The notes under the pieces were generated by a model. That model searched no databases and was not told the DNA's origin. It worked only from the letters and a program-made list of their open reading frames with translations. 39,090 nucleotides of DNA, taken from Methanoculleus sp. (GTDB lineage: Archaea > Halobacteriota > Methanomicrobia > Methanomicrobiales > Methanoculleaceae). The stretch is from assembly GCF_020696975.1 (NCBI RefSeq), contig NZ_JAJGBK010000030.1, positions 1 through 39,090 on the forward strand, read 5' to 3'. Made by a program: the position numbers and the translations under genes. Positions 31,952 to 39,014 of this stretch are shown here, one piece after another (within the stretch, counting starts at the first letter, position 1; each line of letters begins with the position of its first letter).

Positions 31952-33580
31952 ATGCCGATGACGAGGATACTCGGTTTCAGCGATCTTGCGTGGGGAACAC
32001 GGGAGCCGGGCCGATCCCGCGGCGGGAGGATCGACCCCGGCTCGTTCCTCCGCCTGGTCGAGGAGACGGATCCCGGGATCGTTGTATTCGCCGGCGACGG
32101 CGCCTATGACCGGTGCTCGCGGTCGGGAGGCGACGAGACCGATCTCTTCCTCGTCCTCATCCAGGAGATTGCAGCGGCAGGGCGGCACTGCGTCATCGTC
32201 GAGGGGAACAACGACGATACCTTCGGCACCTACGGACGGGTCCGGAAGGCAGCGGAGGCGAACCCCCGCATCCACGAGGTATCGGGGAGGGTGCGGGAGG
32301 TCTGCGGCATACGCTTCCTCGGCGTCCCCACCGGAAAAGAGAGGAGGATGGCCCGCTCGGCCGAAGGACCGGTCGATATCGTGGTTGCCCACGCCCCTCT
32401 TGCGAACCGGGTCTGGCTCTTTGACCTCCCGGCGGCGTGCATCATCACCGGCCACTACGGGAGGATGGCGGGCGTGATCGCCGGGAAGGCATACATCGCC
32501 CTCGACTGCTCCCCGTCCTCATACGCGGTGATCGACTGGGAGGAGGGATGGCGGCGGATCGCATACGCCGCCGGAGCGTGCCGGCTTGAGATGCGCCCGG
32601 GGGAGGGGGTCGCCGCGGCCGGCTGCGACGCCGCGGAGGTCCGGCGCCTGACGGAGGGGACGGGACCGCTCCCGTATCGTGAGGAGGTCGAGGCGCTGCG
32701 GCGGGCGAAGCGGGAGATTTCGGCGCTCGGCCGGGAAGAGGTCACCCGGCGACTGCTTGCGATGGGGATCAAGAAGACGCACATCGAGCGGTATCTCGGG
32801 AAGCGGCAGGCTCTGGGCCGCCGCAGAGAGGAGCGCTTATCATACGGCCCCCCCGTACCCGTGAGCATGGATCCGGTCGTCGAGGCGATACGGTGGGAGT
32901 TTGCGGCACACGCTGACCCTGAGATATGCAAGAAAAGCCAGCGGTTCTTCAAGGAGGAGGTCCGGTGCTACGGGATGAAGACGGCGACCGCGGTCGCGAT
33001 TGCAAAAAAGTACTGGAAGGAGGTGAAATCCCGCGAGAAGAAGGAGATCTTTGTCCTCTGCGAGGAACTCTATTCGTCAGGGATGATGGAGGAGGCGTTC
33101 GTCGTCTCCGAGTGGGCTTCACGGCTCGCCGCCCGATACGAGCCCGAAGATATCGCCGTCTTCCGCCACTGGATCGAGACCTACATCACGAACTGGGCCA
33201 CCTGCGACGGCCTCTGCAACCACGCCGTCGGGGACCTCGTCGTCCGGTTCCCGGAGCAGATCGAGGAACTGAAGCGCTGGACGCAGTCGGAGAACCGCTG
33301 GATGCGGCGGGCGGCGGCGGTCTCGCTGGTCGTCCCGGCAAGGCGCGGAGAGTTCCTCGACGAGGCCCTCAAGATCGCCGATCTCCTCCTCACGGATACG
33401 GACGACATGGTCCAGAAGGGCTACGGGTGGCTCCTCAAAGAGGCGAGCAGAAAGCACACCGACGAGGTCTTCTCCTACGTCACGGCAAAGAAACAGAAGA
33501 TACCCCGGACGGCTTTGCGGTATGCCATCGAGCGGATGCCAAAGGACCTGAAAGTGGAGGCAATGAAAAAGGACTGGTGA
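31952..33580 (+). CDS. Metallophosphoesterase domain fused to an AlkD-like DNA glycosylase
   Basis: 542 residues (a second Met is at codon 3). Residues 1-215 resemble calcineurin-like phosphoesterases: SDLAWG with D11, AGDGAYD with D49, GNNDD at 85-89, H147 in VVAHAPL and GH at 167-168. The His of the usual DxH and the last His of GHxH are absent, so activity may be altered. Residues 225-300 are a charged linker. Residues 306-542 are a full-length AlkD HEAT-repeat domain: NWATCDGLC with W415 and D419 (four apart, as Trp109/Asp113 of Bacillus cereus AlkD), ENRWMRRAA with R452, and GYGW with W493. AlkD excises bulky or cationic alkylated bases. A C7 run lies at the junction. Confidence 0.8.
   Translation: MPMTRILGFSDLAWGTREPGRSRGGRIDPGSFLRLVEETDPGIVVFAGDGAYDRCSRSGGDETDLFLVLIQEIAAAGRHCVIVEGNNDDTFGTYGRVRKAAEANPRIHEVSGRVREVCGIRFLGVPTGKERRMARSAEGPVDIVVAHAPLANRVWLFDLPAACIITGHYGRMAGVIAGKAYIALDCSPSSYAVIDWEEGWRRIAYAAGACRLEMRPGEGVAAAGCDAAEVRRLTEGTGPLPYREEVEALRRAKREISALGREEVTRRLLAMGIKKTHIERYLGKRQALGRRREERLSYGPPVPVSMDPVVEAIRWEFAAHADPEICKKSQRFFKEEVRCYGMKTATAVAIAKKYWKEVKSREKKEIFVLCEELYSSGMMEEAFVVSEWASRLAARYEPEDIAVFRHWIETYITNWATCDGLCNHAVGDLVVRFPEQIEELKRWTQSENRWMRRAAAVSLVVPARRGEFLDEALKIADLLLTDTDDMVQKGYGWLLKEASRKHTDEVFSYVTAKKQKIPRTALRYAIERMPKDLKVEAMKKDW
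32847..32853. repeat. Seven-C homopolymer at the domain junction
   Basis: A run of seven C within the linker codons just before Met306, which starts the AlkD part. Such tracts are prone to slippage and sequencing error, so whether both domains are one protein depends on its exact length. A TATA-like CTTATCATAC lies just before it (about 32836-32845). Confidence 0.5.
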
Positions 33581-33583
33581 GGT

Positions 33584-34012
33584 TTAGAACCTGACCCGGG
33601 GCGCTTCGGCCTCCCGCATATTATTCTCCATCGTCCAGAAGTATGCCTCGCCGTGAGCCACGCAAAAGACGGCAAGTTTCGGGTCGTCCGGGCCGGAGAT
33701 ACCGATCTGGAGGAGCCACGGCCGTTCCGCGGCGAGCCGCTTCTTTAAGGCCGGATCATCGACGAACTCAACCGTTCCTGCGACCCGCATCATCCTTCCT
33801 GCATCGCCGGGCTCGTAGAAGCAGAGTTCGACCTTCGGATTCTTCGTAAGCTGCTGCCAGACGGCCTTCGGGGTCCCGGTATGGTAGTAGAACCCGGTCT
33901 CATCGGCAAACCACATGGCAAACGCCCTGACCCGTGGCTGGTCGCCGTCCATTGTCGCGATGTAGGTCACGGGGTTGGCGTTTGCGAATTTCACGCAGTC
34001 GGAAAAGTCCAT
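33584..34012 (-). CDS. Pyridoxamine 5'-phosphate oxidase family (flavin split-barrel) protein
   Basis: 142 residues. MDFSDCVKFANANPVTYIAT, PRVRAFAMWFADETGFYYHT and NPKVELCFYEPGDAGRMMRV form the FMN-binding split barrel; the pattern is the common general-stress/PNPOx-like family in methanogens. Cofactor FMN or F420, substrate unknown. GGAAGGAGA lies directly before the ATG. It ends 3 bp after the stop of the convergent MPE-AlkD gene. It is only distantly similar to the protein at 1125-1544 and not a recent duplicate. Confidence 0.85.
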   Translation of the reverse strand: MDFSDCVKFANANPVTYIATMDGDQPRVRAFAMWFADETGFYYHTGTPKAVWQQLTKNPKVELCFYEPGDAGRMMRVAGTVEFVDDPALKKRLAAERPWLLQIGISGPDDPKLAVFCVAHGEAYFWTMENNMREAEAPRVRF

Positions 34013-34198
34013 TCTCCTTCCTCATACACCCATACGGAAGCGGAGCAAAAAAGGGTTCCGGGACCGGCCGGCAGGCCGGCGTCCGGAACTCCCCCCGAGC
34101 CCGGTAACTGTTGTGATGCCGAATAAACAACGATGGATACGGTTTCTCCAATATGGGGCAAAACCAAACAGCAAAATCTCAACACGAACACCGAGTGT

Positions 34199-34224
34199 GT
34201 ATAAAGGCTTAGAAACATTTTAAT
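34199..34224 (+). promoter_or_regulatory. Two TATA-like boxes before the triple-sensor gene
   Basis: GTATAAAGG (34199-34207) and ATTTTAAT (34217-34224). The second is 25 nt from the TTG at 34246, which would suit a leaderless start; the first would give a leader of about 15 nt. Confidence 0.45.
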
Positions 34225-34245
34225 GGGCACCGTACCCAGTCTGAA

Positions 34246-35718
34246 TTGGAGTTGTGTATTCTGACGCAGCAAAATCTTCCGATCAAGTTAGTGGTCGGTA
34301 TCATCGCCCTGATCATCGTTATAGCAGGGATTCTGATTATATTCTCCCCGGGAGGGGAGAATCCTGTTCCGAAAGAGACCACGCAGGACGAGTTGAAGGC
34401 TCTTGCAGTGGAGATCGCGGGCCAGATCGACGGCGATGCCTTCGCCGCCCTCAAGCCCGGTGATGAGACCACACCGGAGTTCATCGCCATCCGCGACCAG
34501 CTCGCCGCCTTCCGGGACGAAAACCCCGGGATCCTCTACGTCTACACGATGCGCAAGGTCGGGAACGCCACCGAGTACGTCGTGGACGCTGACTACGGCA
34601 GCGGCGACGCACCCAGGATAGGCGAGGTCTACTATCCCACGGACGAAGACACCAGGTTCCTCGCCGGGTTCAAGGAGCCCTCGGCTGAGGACGAGTATTA
34701 CACCGAAGAGTGGGGCAATGTCGTTGCCACCATCATTTCCGGGTATGCCCCCATCAAGGACGCGAGCGGGGCCATCGTCGGGCTCGTCGGTGTCGACATG
34801 GGGAGCACGGAGGTGATCGCGGGTGCAGATTCACTGCCGAAGGCGCCCACGGAGGAGGAACTGAAGGCCCTCGCCGTGGAGGTTGCGGGCACAATCGACG
34901 GTGGCGCTCTCGCCGCGCTCAAGCCGGGTGACGAGGCCACCCCGGAGTTCACCGCCATCCGCGACCAGCTCGCGGCCTTCCGGGATGAAAACCCCGGAGT
35001 GATCTACGTCTACACGATGCGCAAGGTCGGGAATGCCACCGAGTACATCGTCGACGCGGACTACGGGACCGATGACGGAGTCGAGATAGGCTACACCTAC
35101 CAGCCCACGGAGTATGACACCCTGTTCCTCGCCGGGTTCGAGGAGCCCTCGGCAGAGCCCTATTACATCGGAGAGTGGGGCGACGTCGTCTACATGGCTA
35201 CCTCCGGGTACGCTCCGGTCAAGGACGCAAGCGGGGCCGTCGTCGGAATGGTGTGTGTCGACGTCGGGGGCGCGATCACCGAGGATATGCTGAAAGACCT
35301 CGCAGTTGAGATTGCAGGCAAGATCGACGGCGATGCCCTCGCCGCGCTCAAGCCCGGCGACGAGGCCACACCGGCGTTCACCGCCATCCGCGACCAGCTT
35401 GCCGCCTTCCGGGACGCAAACCCCGAGGTCCTCTACGTCTACACGATGCGCAATGTCAACGATACCGTCGAGTACATCGTTGATGCGGACTACAGGCCCG
35501 GTGAAGAACCCGCGATAGGCAGCCTCTACCAGCCCACGGACGATGACTCCGCGCTGCTTGCCGGGTTCACCGGACCCTCCGCGGAGAGCGAACTCGCCAC
35601 CGAGGAGTGGGAGAACACCACCGCCGCCATCATCTCCGGGTATGCTCCCGTGAAGGACTCGACCGGCGCCATCGTCGGGCTCGTGGGCGTCGATATGGGG
35701 AGCACGGTTGCCCACTAA
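34246..35718 (+). CDS. Membrane-anchored protein with three tandem Cache/PDC-like sensor repeats
   Basis: 490 residues; the start is TTG at 34246 or 34252. One N-terminal hydrophobic segment (residues 14-34, LVVGIIALIIVIAGILIIF) anchors it, with the rest outside. Three repeats follow at about residues 50-204, 206-348 and 349-490. Each has LAVEIAGxIDGDAxAALKPG, IRDQLAAFRDENPG-LYVYTMR, VDADYG and SGYAP-KDASGA-VG-V-VDMG. This is the extracellular sensor fold of many methyl-accepting and kinase receptors (PDC/Cache type), but here no HAMP, kinase, MCP or cyclase domain is attached. Function unknown; ligand binding or a periplasm-like adaptor role is possible. Confidence 0.82.
   Translation: MELCILTQQNLPIKLVVGIIALIIVIAGILIIFSPGGENPVPKETTQDELKALAVEIAGQIDGDAFAALKPGDETTPEFIAIRDQLAAFRDENPGILYVYTMRKVGNATEYVVDADYGSGDAPRIGEVYYPTDEDTRFLAGFKEPSAEDEYYTEEWGNVVATIISGYAPIKDASGAIVGLVGVDMGSTEVIAGADSLPKAPTEEELKALAVEVAGTIDGGALAALKPGDEATPEFTAIRDQLAAFRDENPGVIYVYTMRKVGNATEYIVDADYGTDDGVEIGYTYQPTEYDTLFLAGFEEPSAEPYYIGEWGDVVYMATSGYAPVKDASGAVVGMVCVDVGGAITEDMLKDLAVEIAGKIDGDALAALKPGDEATPAFTAIRDQLAAFRDANPEVLYVYTMRNVNDTVEYIVDADYRPGEEPAIGSLYQPTDDDSALLAGFTGPSAESELATEEWENTTAAIISGYAPVKDSTGAIVGLVGVDMGSTVAH
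34393..35715 (+). repeat. Three coding repeats of about 430-465 bp
   Basis: Copies at about 34393-34857, 34861-35289 and 35290-35715. The block from the ALKPG codons to the VDADYG codons is nearly identical in DNA between copies 1 and 2, including silent positions, and slightly less so in copy 3. This points to recent duplication or gene conversion. Confidence 0.8.
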
Positions 35719-35926
35719 AGCCCACCCGTACGAGAACAACCGTTCATGACGCCGACCCACCGGCGCCATCAGCGGACCCGGCGGGGATCTCCGGGATCCC
35801 CCCCGGACTCCGGTGCAACGAGAACCTCTCTCCTTCGCGGCCGGGAACCTGCACGGTCCCATTCACCCGATGTGCCGGTCCAGCCTGCCCGTTTGCAGAA
35901 CCGCGTATCGGGCGGGCGCATGAATA

Positions 35927-35935
35927 GGTTTTAAC
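35927..35935 (+). promoter_or_regulatory. TATA box of the radical SAM/SPASM gene
   Basis: GGTTTTAAC centred 28 nt upstream of the ATG at 35959, with no ribosome site between; predicts a leaderless transcript. Confidence 0.5.
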
Positions 35936-35958
35936 GTCTTCAAAGAGAACTCGGTACG

Positions 35959-37116
35959 ATGAAGAGCCCTTTCCACGTCATGATCATCCCCACGCTCGGC
36001 TGCCCCTCAAAATGCCACTACTGCTGGAGTTCGGATGAAGGGTCTCCGAGGATGAGCATCGAGACGGTCCAGGCGATAGCCGAATGGCTCAAGGACTACC
36101 AGTCCAACCAGGTCACGATCACCTTCCACGGTGGCGAGCCGCTCCTTGCCGGCGCAGAGTTCTACCGGCAGACCCTCCCCATCCTCTCCGGGGAACTTGC
36201 CCACCTCACACCGACGTTTGCCCTGCAGAGCAACCTCTGGCTCCTCACCCCGGAACTGGCACAGGTGCTCGCGGAGTACCGTATCCCGATCGGCTCGAGC
36301 ATCGACGGCCCCGAGGAGATCACCGACACGCAGCGAGGAGAGGGCTACTTCAAGAAGACCATGCGGGGCTACGAGATAGCGCGGGCGAACGGGCTTGAGG
36401 TCCGGTTCATATGCACGTTTACCAACCGGTCGGTCAGGGAGAAGGAAGCGATCTTCAACTTCTTCCTCGAGCGGGGGTTCCCGCTCAAACTCCACCCGGC
36501 GCTCCCGTCGCTCCGAAGCAAAGACCCAAAGGAGTGGGCGCTCGAACCGGAGGAGTACGGGGAGCTGCTCGTCTACCTCCTCGACAGGTACCTGGAGAAC
36601 CTGGGCCGGATCGAGGTCATGAACATCAACGACCTCTGCAAATGCATCTTCACCCGGCACGGCACCGTCTGCACATACGTGGACTGCATGGGAACCACCC
36701 TTGCAATCGGCCCTGACGGGAGCATATACCCCTGCTACCGCTTCGTCGGCATGCCGGAGTACGTGATGGGGAACGTCCGCGACCGCCCCACGGCCGAAGA
36801 CCTCGCCCGGTCGGAGGCCTGGAAGCTGATGCACGCGTTCAAGGACTACGTCGACCGCGAGTGCGCCGGGTGCTCTCACATCAAGTACTGCCGGGGAGGG
36901 TGCCCCTACAACGCGATCGCCCCGACGGACGGTGAGGTCCGGGGCGTCGACCCCCACTGCGTGGCGTATAAACGGATATTTGATGAGATCACTACCCGGT
37001 TGAACGACGAGATGTTCGGGTCGGCGGATATGGAGATGGGCGGGTTCGGCTTCCCGCCCCGGAAGGGGGCGAAACCGGGGATCATGGCGATCCTCAGAAC
37101 GATGGCGACGAGGTAG
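35959..37116 (+). CDS. Radical SAM/SPASM domain enzyme, possibly peptide-modifying
   Basis: 385 residues. The SAM cluster is C15-x3-C19-x2-C22 in LGCPSKCHYCW and the SAM site FHGGEPLL. The SPASM region holds C-M-GTTLAIGPDGSIYPCYRF and CAGCSHIKYCRGGCPYNA, for two auxiliary 4Fe-4S clusters. This layout is shared by anaerobic sulfatase maturases and by a methanogen family annotated as putative peptide-modifying enzymes. No sulfatase and no small Cys-rich precursor is visible within about 1 kb on either side, so the substrate is unknown. The C-terminal 35 residues (after DEMFGSAD) are a Met/Gly/Pro-rich tail beyond the SPASM domain. Confidence 0.88.
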   Translation: MKSPFHVMIIPTLGCPSKCHYCWSSDEGSPRMSIETVQAIAEWLKDYQSNQVTITFHGGEPLLAGAEFYRQTLPILSGELAHLTPTFALQSNLWLLTPELAQVLAEYRIPIGSSIDGPEEITDTQRGEGYFKKTMRGYEIARANGLEVRFICTFTNRSVREKEAIFNFFLERGFPLKLHPALPSLRSKDPKEWALEPEEYGELLVYLLDRYLENLGRIEVMNINDLCKCIFTRHGTVCTYVDCMGTTLAIGPDGSIYPCYRFVGMPEYVMGNVRDRPTAEDLARSEAWKLMHAFKDYVDRECAGCSHIKYCRGGCPYNAIAPTDGEVRGVDPHCVAYKRIFDEITTRLNDEMFGSADMEMGGFGFPPRKGAKPGIMAILRTMATR

Positions 37117-37130
37117 GGGTCGGTGCGGGA

Positions 37131-37138
37131 ATTAATAT
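37131..37138 (+). promoter_or_regulatory. TATA box of the DUF998 gene
   Basis: ATTAATAT, 26 nt before the ATG at 37161. It includes part of another in-frame ATG (37137), which therefore is unlikely to be translated. Confidence 0.5.
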
Positions 37139-37160
37139 GGGAGAGGGCCCACTCATCAGT

Positions 37161-37772
37161 ATGCGCGGAACCGATCCCGCAGACAGCAACCGGACGGTTG
37201 CAGGGGTGCTGCTCTTCCTCCTCCCGGTCCAGTTCCTGACCGCCCTCATGGCCGGCGCGGCCATCGCGCCCGGCTACAGCATCAACACGAACGCGATCAG
37301 CGACCTCGGCGTCATCGGCGAGACGGCGTGGCTCTTCAACGCCTCCCTCTTTGCCGCCGGGCTCCTGAACATCGCCGGCGGCTACTTCCTCTACCGCTCC
37401 TACGGGAGGGGATGGATCCTCCCCGTCTTCCTCCTCGCCGGCATCGGGGCGATCGGCGCCGCGGTCTTTACGCTCGATATCCCCGGCATCCACGGCCTCT
37501 TTGCGCTCGCGGCCTTCGTCTTCTTCAACCTCGAGGCGATCGCCGGCTCCACGCTCGTCCGGGGGCCGCTGAGGGCGATCGCGGTCATCGCCGGCATTCT
37601 CGGCCTCGTCTTCCTCGTCGCGCATGCCGCAAGCGACTTCGGCATAACAAACCTCTACGGCCCCATCGGTCACGGCGGGTCGGAGCGGATGATCGTCTAC
37701 CCGGCTCTCTTCTGGCTCGCGGCGTTCGGGGGCTACCTCATGGCGCCGGCTACGTCCTCCCGGTCGCCCTGA
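37161..37772 (+). CDS. DUF998 family membrane protein
   Basis: 203 residues from ATG 37161, chosen because the box at 37131-37138 would start the transcript near it. About six hydrophobic helices (first near residues 13-36) with PGYSINTNAISDLGVIGETA after helix 1, and LFNASLFAAGLLNIAGGYFL, follow the DUF998 pattern. These are six-helix integral membrane proteins of unknown activity in archaea and bacteria. The extreme 3' end (23 bp) overlaps the methyltransferase remnant on the other strand. It follows the radical SAM gene by 44 bp but has its own promoter. Confidence 0.85.
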   Translation: MRGTDPADSNRTVAGVLLFLLPVQFLTALMAGAAIAPGYSINTNAISDLGVIGETAWLFNASLFAAGLLNIAGGYFLYRSYGRGWILPVFLLAGIGAIGAAVFTLDIPGIHGLFALAAFVFFNLEAIAGSTLVRGPLRAIAVIAGILGLVFLVAHAASDFGITNLYGPIGHGGSERMIVYPALFWLAAFGGYLMAPATSSRSP

Positions 37773-38097
37773 AGAACGTGTAGCAGAAGACCCCATCGGG
37801 CTCAGAGGTCCGGTAGAGGTCGGCTATCCCCCGCTCCCACTCCTCCCTGTCCATCATCCCCCGGCCCACCGCGTCCTCCCCGACGCCCTCGACCATGGCG
37901 GTGAAGGTCAGCCGCGTGAACCCGCGGGCGAGGTCCGGCCGGGGGCCGTCCGCGTAGACCATCCGCGGCGAGACCCGGACGTCGCGGTAGCCGGCGCCGG
38001 TGACGAGGGGATAGAGTTCCCGCCCGATCAGGGCGTTTCCGCCCGCCTCACGCTGGAGGTCGACGAGGCACCCGGTCGCGCCGAAAGTCGCGTACAA
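37750..38097 (-). pseudogene. Methyltransferase remnant (C-terminal part only)
   Basis: About 115 codons encoding the C-terminal portion of a class I SAM-dependent methyltransferase: GRELYPLVTGAGYRDVRVSP, GFTRLTFTAMVEGVGEDAV, DLYRTSEPDGVFCYTFF. The SAM-binding Rossmann half, including the Gly-rich motif I, is missing; the frame's only start is a TTG with no ribosome site. Similarity to a methyltransferase seems to stop near 38060-38090, where kinase-like sequence begins on the opposite strand. A very short functional protein is unlikely. Confidence 0.75.
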
Positions 38098-38318
38098 CCT
38101 GCTTGAGAACGCGCTCCGGCGCGGGAGTCCCGGACGACGATAAGGAGCGGATCTTCCGGTGGGGGTATGGGAAGAACACCGGGTTCGGGCTCGCCTTTGC
38201 CCGGGATATCCTCTCCTTGACCGGGATCAGTATCCGTGAAACGGGGACGGCGAGCCGGGGGGCCCGGTTTGAGGTCCTGGTCCCTCCCCGGGTGTGGAGG
38301 CCGCATCAGGAAGACTGA
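38081..38318 (+). pseudogene. Histidine kinase remnant (ATPase C-terminal part, frameshifted)
   Basis: The + strand at 38084-38119 reads KVAYNLLENALR, a kinase N-box. In another frame, from 38121, it continues AGVPDDDKERIFRWGYGK, then TGFGLAFARDILSLTG and GARFEVLVPP: the G1 and G2 boxes and the end of a HATPase domain. The usual 30-40 residues between N-box and G1 are gone and the frame shifts, so an internal deletion occurred. Everything upstream (sensor, dimerisation His) is absent. The frame ends at 38318. Confidence 0.75.
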
Positions 38319-38327
38319 GGCCGCCCC

Positions 38328-38846
38328 CTACGGCCGGATGACGTACTCCTCGATGAGCCTCCAGGACCCGTCTTCCGCCATGATCTCGTTCCTCCAGGCG
38401 ATTGCCTGCGGATCGGCCGCATCCCAGACGAACCGCAGGGGGACGGCCGGGTCCATGGACTCCATGATGAGCCGGTCGCCTTCCAGCCTCCCTCTAAAGA
38501 TCATGGCAACCCCATTGCTGTCGACGGCCAGGCCCCGGTACTCCCCGGCCCTCGCATCCCACCCCGCGATCCAGTGAGCCTTCCAGGTGACCACCAACTC
38601 TCCGGCAATGAACTGGTCCTGCTCGAACCTGCAGGAGCGCCAGAGGCCGTTTATTATCCACTCGCAGTCCGCTCTGCCCCTGGCCTCCATCTCGGGCGAC
38701 CCGGGGCCCATACCGCCTGCTCTCACCCTGCCCGTCCAGGTCCCGCTCGGGTGGAACCGGGCAAGCGCTTCGGTCTCGGGTCCGGGTCTCCGCACGGTGG
38801 GCTCCCACCGGGCAGCCGTTTTTGTCGGTCTCTCGGCCACTCGCAT
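38328..38846 (-). CDS. DUF1579-like small beta-rich protein
   Basis: 172 residues from ATG 38846 (MRVAERPTKTAARWEP). Open frame to 39089 is not used: GATATAAAC at 38876-38884 is a good minus-strand TATA box whose transcript would begin about 38853. Repeating beta strands (WTGRVRAGGMGPGSPEMEA, ADCEWIINGLWRSCRFEQDQ, then YRGLAVDSNGVAMIFRGRLE, GDRLIMESM) look like the DUF1579 beta-barrel, a family of unknown function; the match is by pattern. No signal peptide. The gene lies next to the remnants at 37750-38318, just beyond the breakpoint. Confidence 0.7.
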   Translation of the reverse strand: MRVAERPTKTAARWEPTVRRPGPETEALARFHPSGTWTGRVRAGGMGPGSPEMEARGRADCEWIINGLWRSCRFEQDQFIAGELVVTWKAHWIAGWDARAGEYRGLAVDSNGVAMIFRGRLEGDRLIMESMDPAVPLRFVWDAADPQAIAWRNEIMAEDGSWRLIEEYVIRP

Positions 38847-38875
38847 CACCACCCGGGGATGGGAGCACCGGCCAG

Positions 38876-38884
38876 GATATAAAC
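38876..38884 (-). promoter_or_regulatory. TATA box of the DUF1579-like gene
   Basis: GTTTATATC on the minus strand, about 34 nt from the ATG at 38846. GTG codons at 38849 and 38852 would be closer to the transcript start and cannot be excluded as starts. Confidence 0.5.
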
Positions 38885-39014
38885 GATCGCCCGGCGCGCC
38901 ATGCCGCCGGAGGGAGGGGGCAGGGGCAGGGGCAGCCGCAGAAGAGACCCCGCAGCCGGGAACCGCGACCGCAAAGGACTTGTCGCATCGTATGCCACCC
39001 CTGTTACGGTCACC

